Source of the DNA: Pontederia crassipes
Taxonomy: Eukaryota > Streptophyta > Magnoliopsida > Commelinales > Pontederiaceae
Reading direction: 5' to 3'
DNA: 64,000 nucleotides
NCBI GenBank assembly: GCA_030549335.1
Contig: CM060198.1
Location: 47,271,353 to 47,335,352 of the forward strand
Under the pieces are notes generated by a model. The model worked only from the letters and a program-made list of their open reading frames with translations. It searched no databases and was not told the origin of the DNA. This document shows, one piece after another, positions 40,501 through 52,697 of this stretch; position 1 is the stretch's first letter, and each line of letters starts with the position of its first letter. A program made the position numbers and the translations under genes.

Positions 40501-43500
40501 TCCATACTCCTTTAGGCTATAATGATATTCTTTATTTACGGTGTGTTTATAATCTGCTTAACAAGAGACAAAAATCATGGAACAATTTGCACATTTTCTC
40601 ACAGAAAAGAAAACAACTTGCAGATATTGTGGCATTGGCAAAATTCAATCTGCGGTAAGCAGCATGTGCAGAATCTTGGAAAGTGCATTACCAATATACT
40701 GTGTGTCTTAGGTTGACAGCAAAGTTGGGTCCATGAACAGGACACACCAACATTGTGAAGAATAGGGATTATTGTTCTATACTGATAAATCACAAAGAAT
40801 TACACAAACTTCATTAGTCAAAACCACACACAAAATGAACTTGTCAAAGAGCCAGGATAAGCCCACACCTAAGTAATTTTATGAAAAAGCACAATCTAAT
40901 TTGACAAATTCAGTATGGGACCAAGTCAAGTGAAGATTTAGGTGGCTGGAATTTGCCATCAAAATATGTTACAAAAGTTAGACAAAATAGAAGCTTGACA
41001 AGGCTTTGGAGAAACTAAGTTCCGTAATCAAAATAATTGGACATAAACAAGAATAGCCAAGTGATCTAAACCCTATTAAATTAGTCCAACCAAACACTAA
41101 GAAAGAAATTGCTTTATTATCCAAAACTGCCTTCAAACAAAATAATCAAGATGCAGATACTCTAAAGTCGCAAACAAATAGCAGAATATCAAAGAGCTCA
41201 GCAACAGAAAATCTTAAAAGCAAATAGAAAAGCTAATTTTTCTGATGATGCCACTCATAGGAAATAATTTTTTTAGGGGGATCATAGGAAATAATTTTAC
41301 TGATGAAGAAGAATTTTCTCAGTACCATTGACTTGCAAATCTGAATAAAGTGGCCACTGCATCCTGAATGGGACTTTGTCATTTAATAGCAAGCACCATA
41401 TCTGCAGGCTTAATGGAATTAGATTGGACCACACATTCTCAGTTTCTGACAACTCATTTGTTTAACATTAAATGAAATAGGAAATCAAATTTCAATGACA
41501 ATCATAAGCCATAATAGAGGTAAGTGAAAGAGCACTGTTAACATTATAAATGTAAAGATGTTACTCTTTCTAATTCTTTTTATTGTTGACAGCACATCTA
41601 ATTTCCAATTATATCAAATTAGGATTGGTCATCAAAACTCAATGGAACTCTTATAAAAATTATTTTCCTCCCTTGATTATTCACATGGTGGAACTCCGCC
41701 TATGTTTTATAGCCGGTCCCAAGCCCGGATAAAGGAGGAGGGTTGTGTTAGGCCCCGACAGCCAGCGTAAAACCATATCGAATCGCATGAACATGGATCA
41801 ACGAATGCAGAATGGCGTCGTATGATCCATGTAGCCGACCCCACCTAGTGGGATAAGGCTTTGTTGTTGTTGATTATTCACATGGTGGATTGGTCTTCAT
41901 TCCACACGTGAGGGGGAATGTTAAAATTATAAATATAATGATGCTCTATTGATTGTTAATAGCATATCTAATTTAACAATAACCAATACTTCATCATGTA
42001 GCTCATGAAGTCATTAATTAAACAATTAGTTCATTGACTATAACATAAAAAATTGAAATTATTAAACTGTAAACTAGTTCATCCTCTCGAAAATTATAGA
42101 ACTTTTCAGCATGTACCAAATCCATGATAATAAGCTAAGCTGGAGTTAGCTTTATTTCCCTTTTTTTAGGGTGAAAAAAAATGACTAACCAATTTGATAG
42201 TCAATTGAGCTCAGTAATCAATCAGCATGATTATCACACATAGCTACACCGTTTCCTCAAAGATCATTGCATATTAGCAACGGATAGGACATCAGGGCTT
42301 CCTTTGGAACATCAATTTCTATAACACTTACTACTCCATCTCATGGCTTTTTCTAGGCATTCTTTACAAGTGTGCAACTTCTCATCGACATGGATCGCTT
42401 GGACAAAACATTTCATCACTTTAGCCTCATTCTCGGTCCTAGTCAATGGCTAATTGACTATGGAAGGGTCCAACCGCAGTGAAGTGTCGCACAAGGCGGC
42501 CCCCTAGCCCCTATGTTCTTCGTCTTGGCAAAGAACGCTATAGCTCGGTGCACTTTCTCAACCTACCAAGCAGGCATTATGGAGGGTTTGTTGCATGGCC
42601 TGGAGAGGACTCTTCAGTTGCTCTGCCGCTGCAGTACGTGGATGACACACTATTCTTCATTGAAGGTTCAGCACAGACGACCTGATGGATTACCATTCTG
42701 ATTTATCTGTTGCCTCCAAATCGACCATGGCAAGTCATTGTTCATCCTTTTTGCCATGGTTAAGAGACCATGCCCTGTGCTAAGGACATCGATCGGTTCA
42801 TTGCCAGTCACATACCTAGGCTTCCTCTATCTGACAGCCACATTGACTCTTTGGGATGTAAACTGGTGGTTGAGTGCATGGAGCTGTCTTCTGCACTAGT
42901 GGAGTTCGAGACTACTCTCTTATGAGAGTCACTCGGTCCTATGGAGGACAAGTGTCCATGTCTACATACTACATGTTGATGTTATGAATACCAACACAGG
43001 TTGAGGGCCGTTTGGTATGAGGTAATTCAAATAGATTACCGGTTATTTTATTTAAAATTCCGAGGGCCCACCACATTACCTCGTTTGACTGTCACTGATT
43101 ACCGGTAATTTTAATCGCTCCGGTAATCTCAATCTAGATAGCAAACAGGGGAGGTGGCTTTCCAGATTACCAATTGCTTGACATGCATTTTCACAAAAAT
43201 ATCCATTCCATAAAATATTTTAATTTTAATATTTTATTATTAAATAAATATCATTTAACTCCATCTTTTTATTATTTGAATCTTTTATAAATAACTCTTA
43301 TTTTTTACTCATCTTATTTTATCTATATTCATTTTTCTATTTTTTGCTTTATTTATTTAGGATACTATATGATGAACATATAAAATACTTTTTAGGGGTA
43401 TTTTGGTAATTTGCTCTCTAACTATTTTAGTCATGATTTATATTATCAATGCTTGCCAAACACTATAATGTGATATTACCGGTACTTTAAATAGTGATAA

Positions 43501-46500
43501 TCTATTTAAGTGGTGATCTAAATTACCGGTTAATTAAATCGGTAATGCACTAAACGGCCCCTAAGAGGAATGTTCTTTTGGCAGGGATGCAATCCCAATT
43601 GACAAGGTGTTCACCTCCTGGCATGGAGGGAGGCATGTCGACCTTTCTCTCTCTTGGCAGTCTCAGCGTTTGTGATCTCTGTCGGACCAATCAGGCCTTT
43701 TTGGCTAATTGGGCAGGTGAATTTTTGCAGTCTTTTTTGCATGCTATGCCGTGAATCTTTCATGGAACTCCCGCACACTCCTTGTTCGTAGTGTGTGACA
43801 CTTCTGGTGGGGCATTTCAAGATCTTTCCCTTGATACGGCCCTCTTGGTTGCTTCCCCAGGCTCTTAAAGGCCTTCTCCTTTTAGGACACCAAGTGGACA
43901 CTGGGCAGCACGTTTGCAGACCTTCCCTAGATTAGACCTCTTTTGGTAGGCCAGACAACATCGGTCTTTGCTGTTAGGTCCAAGGACCCGTGACAACCAT
44001 GATTCTGAGTCGGCATGTCAGGCAGGCGGTTCACGAAGTTACTTGCATTACTAGAGCACACCACAGCCTATCACCCTAATGGGGACAAGGAGGATGGGTG
44101 GGGTTGTCATCTTCTGGTCATTTCTCCGCACGGGCTCACTGTAGGCATATGCTACTGATGAGACGGGCATCGACCAAGTTCAGAGCTGATTGTCGACATC
44201 TTTGGAGGTCCCATCTCCCCCTCTTAAGTCAATATCTTCGCTTGGCTTCTGAGGCGCAGCGGGGTTCTCATGCGAGCATACAGCACTAGATGCCACAGGG
44301 GTCATATGGCTTCAGCAGAACAACAGCGGTGCTATGTGGAGAACATTGCACATCCTATGGCCTTTTTTAAGAGTGGGGAGAGGAATGGTTTTCTTTTAGT
44401 TGGGATCCTTCATCAACCTCTCGCTTTTCTCTTCTTTTTTGGATCACCTCGACTCCTTATACACACTTGTAAATCTCTCGCAATATATAGTTTTTAATAC
44501 ATAAGAAATGACTACTTAAGCTTGGTAGTCAACCTTTCACTTTTCAAGGAAAAAAAACATCCAAACAATTGATGTACTTTCAAAAGAACAGTGAAAAACA
44601 AACAGCTAACGGAGCTGTATTTTTTGGTGAAAAACAATAGTTGTATTGCAAGGTAATACCAATTATTGCCACTGAGAAATATTATTTTATGTTGGAAATA
44701 ATTTGGTGTGAGTACATCTGAAATTTCAGTCATGACATCCAAGCCTAGATGCTAACAACCATTATTCTCTGACTGATTTAAAGTGAAATTTTACGTCAAG
44801 GCAGAAATTTTCTCTCAAAAAAAAAACAAGAGTTTCAGAACAATCAAAAGATTATTTAGATGGTTCAAGAATTTTAATGGATGAATCTCTTATCACTTAA
44901 TGGATGAAACTCCGCCTATGTTTTATAGCCGGTCCCAAGCCCGGATAAAGGAGGAGGGTTGTGTTAGGCCCCGACAGCCAACGTAAAACCCTGTCGAATC
45001 TCATGAACATGGATCAACGAATGCGGAATGGCATCGTATGTAGCCGACCCCACCTAGTAGGATAAGGCTTTGTTGTTGTTGTTGTTGTTGTTGAATCTCT
45101 TATCACTATGCCAAAAGAAAAAAAATGAGAGGACATAATAGGGAATATGACAACAACCAAATAATATGCATTATAGCTGTACTGAAACATCTCCAGTGAA
45201 GTTCAGATGTCATCTACAATGAATTTGAAGGAGTTCAAGAACCCAGCTTTAAAACTAGAAGTTTGTATGTAAATTATTAATCATCAGGTGGATATGGTTG
45301 GTTAATGCTTTCATAATCTGAGATTCCATGTAGTAGATAAAGCGAGAGGACAAGAATAGGAAAGGGATCCGTTAGGCATATTGATAATGGATTGAAATTG
45401 TAAACACATGTGCTTTTTATTGTGTACCTACACCATGCTTCTGAAATAGGCAAATGTTGAATTCAGGGATGAGCAACAATTACTTAAGAAAATATTAGGA
45501 AACAAAAAAATCATACTAGATATGCCATGAGTAAGGAAAAGGACACTGACCTGGAGATCATATCCAGCTTTGTGCAATGTTTCTCGATTAACACTAGAGA
45601 GTACAAATGATTTTTCAACACTCTTTACTGTAGTTGTGCTGAAAAAGCCATATGTGATGGAAATAAAAAAATGAAGTCAGAGGAAAAAGTGACAGTAGAA
45701 AAGGAATACAGAACTGGAAAAATACATGTCAAACACATCAGTGGTGTCATATATGCTAATGATAGGGACTAGTATATGCAGGGACCCAACATAGTCATTG
45801 TCTCTCACCTATCATTCAAGACGGCAGAAGAAGCCAATTTCGTAGGAGGCAAGAGATGCCCCAAGGTCACCCAGAATCTGCTTCAGATAAAGATGCCTTG
45901 TAAATTGAACTGTCTATAAAATTCACAGTGGCAAGATACAAAAGAACAATGAAACATTACAGCTGAAGTATCAAAGACGACTAATTTTTATACCACCAGA
46001 CTGAAATGTAAAACACATGTCATATCATCCTTAACACAGCCCTTTGAAGGTGTTTAACATCTGAATATATTTCTGGTGGATCCTTCAGGGTATTTCTAAG
46101 GACTATTTTCTTATAAATAAGAGAATTTTAAGAGTTTGACTAAATGGACATTTTTATTAAAATGCATTTCAGTCAAATAATAATCTAGATAGACATCTCA
46201 TGGGTTATATAGATTACTAGTGAGGTAAAAATTCATATTGCCAAAAGAAAGTTAAAAACTAATATTTTTTGAAATTTTAATCAAATATGGTAACATGATT
46301 AGTCATGAATTGTTTTATAAAATAACAGGTAACTTATCTAAATTACCTTGTACCAAATAGCCCCTTCACAAAAATTAATTAGAAGACAATAATTACTAGT
46401 ATAACTTTTCAATTAGAATTTAACAAATAAGTGTTTCACAAATTCAACAGTTTCTAGAATTTGAATAAAATTATCTCAAGGTGAAATATTTCCACCTCAG

Positions 46501-49500
46501 TTAAATTAAAAAAATGTGATTAGCACTTTCTCCAAAATATTTCCCGAACGCACCCAAGGAACATTGTATCACCCCAAATCTATTTCACCTCTGTATTAAT
46601 ATGCATATAAAGGCAATAAAGAAAGGGTTAAATGTTCGCATGAATTCACAAAATTTTCACATCGTGTGAACTCAAATCTCAGTCATTTGACTTAAATGTA
46701 TGATTATGAAGATTATTCATTCACATAATACTTACTAACTTGATTACCTAACTTCAATCTTCTCATAGTGTCCATAAATAACCATGGTTTTAAGACCAAA
46801 TCGTTGAGATTTAGGTCCACTAGGCATGAATAAGTTATGGGTTCACACAAACATTTAATCCATAAGAAAATAACTGTAACTCCAAAATTAGCAGGCAACA
46901 AAGAAAATGGAACGCTTAATCACTCCAACAAATTTTCATAGAGGCATGTATTGCTTGACAAAATGAAGGCTGTTTTGAACACGTTACTGAAAAATTTCCT
47001 TCAACTATAAACTTCATGATCTATAACGATAAAAGTAGGGACAATCTAAGAAATTGGGCAAAAAATTCCCTAAAAAATAATATTCTGAGACAGAGCAGTA
47101 TCGATTACTTACGGATCTGCTCTATTGATTCTGCATACTTCACAATAAAAGTGTGGTGGAATGTCAGGCAGAACATCTTCTGAAGGTTTCTCAGGTATAA
47201 TTACACAAGTAATATGCTGCCATACTCCACAGCGACGGTCTTCACACTGTAAAATAAGATTGGAATGAAAATTAAATCAGACCAATTATCACAACAACGC
47301 AGTAAAAGATAGAAGAGATTAACCCTAAGTATTTAAAATGAAGGACGTAGTAGAACAAGAAAAATATCTACGAGAAAAAATGTTTTGTTGAATGGAGCAC
47401 TCAATTTGAAGTATTAGTCAAAAATATTTCCCACTATATAAGCAATTGTCTCAGTTATCATTGAACTCCCACTAGATAAGTAATTAGGTACAAATTCATC
47501 ACTAAAAAGAGAAATTGCATGGCACAGATACTTTAGCATTAGGAACCCAATTACGAATCAAAAAACATACTCCAAAAGTACTGAAATTAAAAGCATTAAT
47601 ACCTGGATCATTGCTTCAGTTACCAATGAACTTCCACAAGGGCAGCGAACCTTCATGTCAAGTTGAATAGCATCGTCAACTTCCTCAGTAGCCTTAACAT
47701 TGTTGCAATCTGAGCTACTGTGTCTTTTAGAAGCTAAGTCTGTAGCTCCAGGATGTTGCAATTTTCTGTAGGCATAACACAATCATCGAAAGTCAATGTT
47801 TGAAAGGAAAGATTCATTTGACTTACAAACAAATGTTAGATGTAGCACATAGTGCACATAGGCGCGATGATAGCTGCAAAAATAATATCACCTGTATGTA
47901 TCATCAATTATTTTAGCGACACCTTCCTTCCCTATTGAATTTCTCTTTTCCCAAAACTGTGATTTTGGAGCTGAAGAAACATTTGACATTATCAGATCAT
48001 GCAAGAGGCATCAAAAGGAAATATGTCATAGCAAGCTGAAGCTCATCAACGCCTCACGAGTTCAATATCTAAGATTGTAAGGCACCATGTTTTAGTGTTT
48101 CTTATTATTTTTATATTGGTGCCAAGGTGTTTCAGTTGAATCCGCTCAGAGTTTGTTGAGGTGCAAGTTCTGAGCTATTTGTGAAACCCAATTTGGTGAA
48201 TTAATTCACGGTTGTTTTTGTGAAATATATTATCAGGTTCCGGAGATCCATATGACCGAATGATTAGAGAAAATGAAATGCAACAATAGATAAATCCACA
48301 GAGGGATACAACGGCAATGTAAGTTGTAACATTGCACATTAAGTCTACTATAACGTTTTTTCGAAGTCAATGACATCAGTCAACTCTAACAATTGAAAGT
48401 CAGAACACATCAAGATATTTCTTTTAGGAGTGCAAGGATGATGATGGACAAGCAGAAATAGATTGATTGAAAATTATCAGAAAACTGAATACAACCTTGG
48501 TCATCTGAAAGCAATTGTAAGATCCGATCGACAAGGTCCTGCACCACATAAAACCAAAAAGCACCAAATCAAAGTATAGAAGATGTGCATTAATAAATGT
48601 AACAGCAAGTGACAAGGCAAGTTTTTGACAACATCAAATACAACTTATAAGAAAGTTGCAGGTTTCTCCTCAAAAAAAAAAAAGAAAGTTGTATCAGCAT
48701 CACAGATTTCCATCAATACCCCCTTTCATGGAGTTCAAATATCACATGAATATGCAAAGGGAATTTATGTTAACACTAAATGCACGATGGAGGAGGTTGG
48801 ACGGATCTGATGTTGATACTTCTGCACTGGACATGCTTTGGCGTTCACTTCGGGATAACTGCAGAAGGGACAACCAGGGTGGAAGACATTTAGGCTCACT
48901 GTAATGGCGGTCACGTGGGCCATTTGGCTGCAACGGAATCAAACACTTTTTGGTGGGGAGCGGTGTTACATAGAGAACAGTACTCTACATGCATTGTATC
49001 CTATGAAGGAATAGGAAAATGGATAGTTTTTTTTTTGTCTGGGATTGGAAGGCTTTTGATTTCTTTTTTACACATGTCATGTAAATTTCCATATTTTTAG
49101 ATATAATATATAGCAGATGGCTATGGAACCTTGTAGCCACTTTCACCCTTCAAAAAAAAACAAAGAGCAATCCTTATACACACAGAAGAATCAATTAATA
49201 ATAATCTTTCTCAGTTGCATATTGAGAAACTCTACAACTTCGGAATAAAAACCTTTCAAAAGGAATTCTTCAGACTACACAAGTACTCAAGTTCAATAAA
49301 AAAGAAACTAACCTAAAAATATGAATGAAGATAACAAAAAAGTTTTAAAAAAAATAATTATTATGAAATTCTAAAAAACATTCTTCATGTACTCTCAAGG
49401 TTTCGTTCATGGCATTTCACTTTTACTTTAATGTTCAGAAAAATAAAATTAAACAATATAGTAGGATATATTTAAATTTCGATATAAAATAGAAATTTAT

Positions 49501-50548
49501 ACTTATAACTACTTTTTTGGAAGAACACATGGCTTCACAAGAAGGTGCCCATTGGGCATCTTGTCATGCATTTGTCTCTCCTTTTATATTTGTGTAGATA
49601 CATATACAATATATATAGGTTATTACACACACACACAGGTTATGACATGCAGATACTAAATGTGGTAAAAGAAACTAAAATAGCAAAGAAGCATTTCTCC
49701 AAACCTGCTTCTTCCCTTGCTTTGCAAGACCAAGTTGAGTCAGGACATCCTTAAGTTCCTTTATCCTAAAGTATGACAACTTAGCCTGAAGCAACAGAAT
49801 AATGGGGAAAAATATGAGAAGAAAAATAGCGAGTTTAGGAACACATTGTTTCTCAATTTTTTTAACAACAAGGGGCCTATTTATTATGACATTATACAAA
49901 AGCTCAAACATCAAGAAGAACCAATAATAATAGAATAGTCAATGTTTAGACCATAGCTAAATGAGAACACTGTTCCAATTGGGCATCACTTAGTAAATTG
50001 CTGATCTAAGACGAAAAAAATAGTGAGAAAATTTGTAGTACTTCCTAGAAAACCATTCAAGTTACTAACACTCCGGCTGACTAAAAGTTGAAACCTATAT
50101 TCTACAGCAAGTTCATATGTTCAAATGCTTTTCCATTTGCTCCTTCCAAACAACTGATCGAAGGAGTAATGATATGAAGCCAACTAAATTGAGCTACTCG
50201 GAAAGACAACTTAATTCTAAACTAGAATGAGAAATCACAACAAAGTAACTAGCCGATCAAGAGAAATATAGCTAGTAAACAGTTCAAGTTCCTGAAATGA
50301 GATGCCCAGAAATTAGCAGAAGAAACTTAACAACAATTATCTACTTCTGCTGCAGGATGGGTTTCTCCACTCTTATCCCATATTACTTAAATTCAAACCT
50401 CACAACCCAATCTAGGTAAACAATTGTATAATCGAATAGGAATAGTTAACGATAAATTTAACCCGAGACAACAAAAAAAAACGTAAAATTCTGATACCAA
50501 AACACAAGAACAATTGACGATTACCCTGCAACTCCCCTGTAAATCCAT
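25593..50548 (-). CDS. SIZ1: SIZ1-type E3 SUMO-protein ligase, 16 exons
   Basis: Exons (minus): 50548-50525, 49785-49705, 48538-48496, 47970-47892, 47765-47603, 47246-47113, 45877-45809, 45638-45551, 41401-41326, 40009-39936, 33293-33186, 32564-32406, 28295-28191, 28107-28027, 27940-26782, 25732-25593. Lengths sum to 2583 bases with consistent phase: 860 residues, close to the 870-885 I recall for rice and Arabidopsis SIZ1. Domains: SAP (about 9-50), PHD finger (C117, C119, C131, C136, H141, C144, C165, C168), PINIT (about 228-313), SP-RING (C381, H383, C386, C404, C407), SUMO-binding-like '[10 protein letters not shown]' (593-602), and an Arg/Ser/Asp-rich tail ending 'SIDTDSD'. The protein transfers SUMO from the E2 to nuclear targets in phosphate, heat, cold and hormone responses. 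Large introns 2, 8, 10 and 12 hold retroposons, all antisense. No coding break was found. Confidence 0.96.
28773..31989 (+). mobile_element. RTE-clade LINE, nearly full length, in SIZ1 intron 12
   Basis: Non-LTR element on the plus strand, antisense to SIZ1. A perfect 16-base target duplication (attaaagaaaaaaata) lies at 28757-28772 and 31990-32005. The body starts near 28822 (aactccgcc) and ends with ctttg and a short (TTG)n tail, as in plant RTE elements. About 50 bases of (AAT)n-rich sequence stand between the left duplication and the body. It has one long reading frame with only two stops, so the insertion is fairly young. Confidence 0.92.
28905..31964 (+). pseudogene. RTE endonuclease-reverse transcriptase frame with two stops
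   Basis: One continuous frame of about 1019 codons. An AP-type endonuclease (about 29110-29830; '[13 protein letters not shown]', 'CLQETR', 'GGDLNGHVG') is followed by reverse transcriptase (about 30500-31350; '[12 protein letters not shown]', '[15 protein letters not shown]', '[16 protein letters not shown]', '[12 protein letters not shown]' with the FADD active site). The C-terminal region has '[10 protein letters not shown]', typical of RTE and relatives. Interruptions are TGA at 29217-29219 and at 30153-30155. Both sit where family members usually have Trp, so each is probably a single TGG-to-TGA transition. There is no frameshift. Confidence 0.9.
33635..39680 (+). mobile_element. L1-type LINE, decayed, in SIZ1 intron 10
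   Basis: Plus strand, antisense to SIZ1. From about 33635 the DNA turns GC-rich. Endonuclease remnants occur at about 35280-35900 ('[15 protein letters not shown]' in translation across short frames), reverse transcriptase at about 36650-37260 ('[13 protein letters not shown]', '[12 protein letters not shown]', '[12 protein letters not shown]'), and the C-terminal region at 38690-38990 ('[18 protein letters not shown]', '[21 protein letters not shown]'). It ends with an A-run near 39669-39678. Many stops and frame changes make it dead. The 5' edge is approximate and I found no clear target duplication. The last 470 bases are duplicated in tandem (38627-39553). Confidence 0.82.
38627..39553 (+). 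repeat. tandem duplication of the L1 3' end
   Basis: Copy 1 (38627-39093) and copy 2 (39094-39553) both begin gattacacctgta and run to the (TA)n-catgg end with few differences; period 467 bases. A third, internally deleted trace (39600-39680) repeats tattcatccca and then the atggatgacaacca tail. Confidence 0.88.
41693..41871 (+). mobile_element. short RTE derivative (internally deleted), SIZ1 intron 8
   Basis: A 179-base insertion with a perfect 18-base target duplication, gattattcacatggtgga, at 41675-41692 and 41872-41889. Its left 115 or so bases match the 5' end of the RTE LINE at 28822-28936; the rest matches the LINE's last 67 bases (31923-31989), ending in (TTG)n. The join is caacgaat|gcagaatgg. 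It has no coding capacity and was evidently copied in trans by RTE machinery. Confidence 0.92.
42295..44557 (+). mobile_element. 5'-truncated L1 copy in SIZ1 intron 8
   Basis: Plus strand, antisense to SIZ1. It starts within reverse transcriptase (cttcctttggaacatcaat matches the 36860 region of the other L1) and continues through 'FSVLVNG', the active-site area and the C-terminal region. It ends at an A-run (44550-44557) after ggtagtcaacctttcac, similar to the other L1 end ggtagtcatca. Heavily mutated, and split by the miniature element at 43005-43561. Confidence 0.8.
43005..43561. mobile_element. Tourist-like miniature element nested in the L1
   Basis: A 557-base AT-rich insertion beginning GGGCCGTTTGGTATGAGG and ending ACTAAACGGCCCC, complementary over 10 to 12 bases. 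GGGCC(N)GTTTGG ends are typical of PIF/Harbinger-derived Tourist elements. The expected 3-base TWA duplication is only partly visible (tga / taa). GGTAAT/ATTACC and ACCGGT motifs cluster near both ends. It interrupts the L1 C-terminal region, so it is younger than that L1. Confidence 0.75.
44898..45091 (+). mobile_element. second short RTE derivative, SIZ1 intron 8
   Basis: A 194-base insertion with a perfect 16-base target duplication, tgaatctcttatcact (44882-44897 and 45092-45107). After ten extra bases (taatggatga) it carries the RTE 5' end, the same caacgaat|gcggaatgg join as the copy at 41693, a six-base deletion in the 3' part, and a (TTG)7-like tail. Confidence 0.92.
46088..46364. mobile_element. 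possible Tourist-like miniature element in SIZ1 intron 6
   Basis: The right edge, inverted, reads ggggctatttggtacaaggt, close to the ends of the 43-kb element. The left edge (around agggtatttctaagg) is weak and no target duplication was confirmed. Confidence 0.35.
48659..48681 (+). mobile_element. minimal retroposed tail, 23 bases
   Basis: caggtttctcctc followed by ten A, flanked by a perfect 10-base repeat aagaaagttg (48649-48658, 48682-48691). It resembles the very end of an L1 inserted by target-primed reverse transcription and cut short almost at once. Chance cannot be excluded at this size. Confidence 0.45.
48762..49159 (+). mobile_element. 3' end of an L1 copy in SIZ1 intron 2
   Basis: About 400 bases on the plus strand match the L1 C-terminal region ('[20 protein letters not shown]') and end ttcacccttc plus an A-run. 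It is 5'-truncated, with short imperfect flanks (caaagggaat / caaagagcaat) as a possible target duplication. Confidence 0.7.
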
Positions 50549-52186
50549 CGATTCAAGACGGGATATCCAACGCCAAATGGTCCAAAAACGGGGCGCCGAA
50601 TCGACGCCCAATTCGAAAACAACACCAGAATTTGTCTCTCAGCCGAACGCCATGACGAAAGGGAGATCTCGATTTCCGGCTAAATCTTCAACCACGCGAT
50701 TCCACGATCCACCGGCCTCCCTGATGTAGGGATTCCGGTCGAAATTGACGTCAAAAAGGATGCCGCGGGAAGCGCCAGGAAGCGCCGACGGGTGAGACGA
50801 TCGAGATCAACCCACGAATCGAGCCAGCGGTCGGGAACACACGGAGAAGGGTAAAAGGTATGAGGCCGGAAGCTTGACGTCGTCGTCGCCGACCGATGCC
50901 GTCGGGGCGATGGGAATTTGGGTGGGGGGTTGGTATTGACGATTTTGCCACCTCGTGGCTCTTTGGATCCAATGCCGTGCGCGAAACAGAGCAGGAGAGA
51001 GACCGCAAAAGGGATGCGGACATGAGGCCATTATTCAAATCGGGTTTGTTGCACCGGCATAAGTCCGCTCCATTGCGTTACTCTTTTCAATTTTTTTTTC
51101 CGGTCGCGTCTTCTAAATTGTCCTTTTCCCAAGAGCTATTTTTTTATTATTTGTTTCTCCTTTAAAAAAGGTTTATGAATAATTGAAAAAATAAAGACGA
51201 ACTTTAGCACTTGGGACGGACGAGCCATCTGATTTTGTAATATTCTTAAATCAAATATTAAACATATCTGAGTTATTAATTATTTCTTTAGCACTTGGGA
51301 TGAAAATTATTATATTTAATTTTTTTAAAAAAAATATTTATTATGTTTGTAGAGTTTTCTTTTTGTTAGTCATGGCTAAATACGTTACATAAATGTGTTA
51401 ATAGAAGTGTATCGGTTAATGCATAGATAAGTATACCCTAGTGTTCAGCTTTTGGATTGTGCTTAAAGAAATATGAATTTGTACAAATAATCAACAATGA
51501 TGTGTTTTATTGGAAATGATATGTTTTATTGAATTCATATATTAATTTCTTTTTCGTTAACATAGATGTGAGAAGTCGTCTCATATGGGTGACCAACGTG
51601 ATTGAAAAGTCGTAAATTTCATCTGAAATAATGGCACATTTATTGGTTATTCAGATTGGTTAGGACGGAAAACTTGATCCCCAAGAAACTGGCTGATAAA
51701 ATTTTCTAATAAAAATGGTCTTATTAATTGCAGAATGTCTCATAAAATAATAGGTTTTTATTTTTGGTGTCGTACTCCATTTTGATAATGGCGACGCCTT
51801 CCGTTTTAACGAAGGAACAAAACATGAAGACTGGTCATTTCTAAAAATGAGAGGAGGTCCTGCAGTTTAGAATCATTACCTAGTCTTTTTTTTTATCGAT
51901 TTCTTTGTTCTTTTTTACTGAGCTAAAACTCTCATTTTGGTACCTTGAAGTCGTAATAATAATGTTTTCTATGTAAAAATTTATTGGTGTCAGATGCGCA
52001 AAATGATTTAAACTAATATGGTTTTTTTTTTGCTAGAATATTCTTGATGTCAAGTTAAAAAGTTTATATGATTCGAATAAAATTTGAAATAAAAAATTAT
52101 AAAAATTAGTAACTGAAATAAATATATTGTACAAAAATTTTTTGATAATGATAATATATTATTAATGTATGTAATATTCAAAATAA

Positions 52187-52268
52187 TTAATTATTTTGAA
52201 TATTACATATATTAATAACATTATTGTTTAATTATTTTGAATATTACATATATTAATAACATTATTGT
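52187..52268. repeat. tandem duplication, 41-base unit
   Basis: Two copies of ttaattattttgaatatta... at 52187-52227 and 52228-52268. The left copy also forms an inverted repeat with the bases just before it (caaaataattaattattttg). Confidence 0.85.
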
Positions 52269-52570
52269 AACTAATAGTAATCTTATACTCATGTGAATAA
52301 TAATATATAAGCAATATTTTAATATGCTTTGTTGTTGTTTATCATTGTACAAAATTTTATGTTGTTTCGTATTTTGTTTGTGAAAGATCAGAAAGGGTAA
52401 ATACGAAGACAACATAAAAACTACTAGACAGTTTGCACAAGTTCTTTTTAGGCATGAGTAAGTAAACGCATGCTCGAATGAAGACCACGACAATGTAATT
52501 TATTTTTTATTGTATTTATAAAATTTTGTCCAAGATGGGATCAAGACAAAGATGAATAAACAGATCATGT

Positions 52571-52697
52571 TTATGTCGAACTATGCTCATGTCAGATCAT
52601 ACCTAGACCGATCAAGTTAGGGTGGGACGATCGTGTCTTATGTCGAACTATGCTCATGTCAGATCATACCTAGACCGATCAAGTTAGGGTTGATCGT
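52571..52697. repeat. tandem duplication, 67-base unit
   Basis: ttatgtcgaactatgctcat and the following bases to gatcaagttagggt occur at 52571 and again at 52638, virtually identical, so the duplication is recent. Confidence 0.9.
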
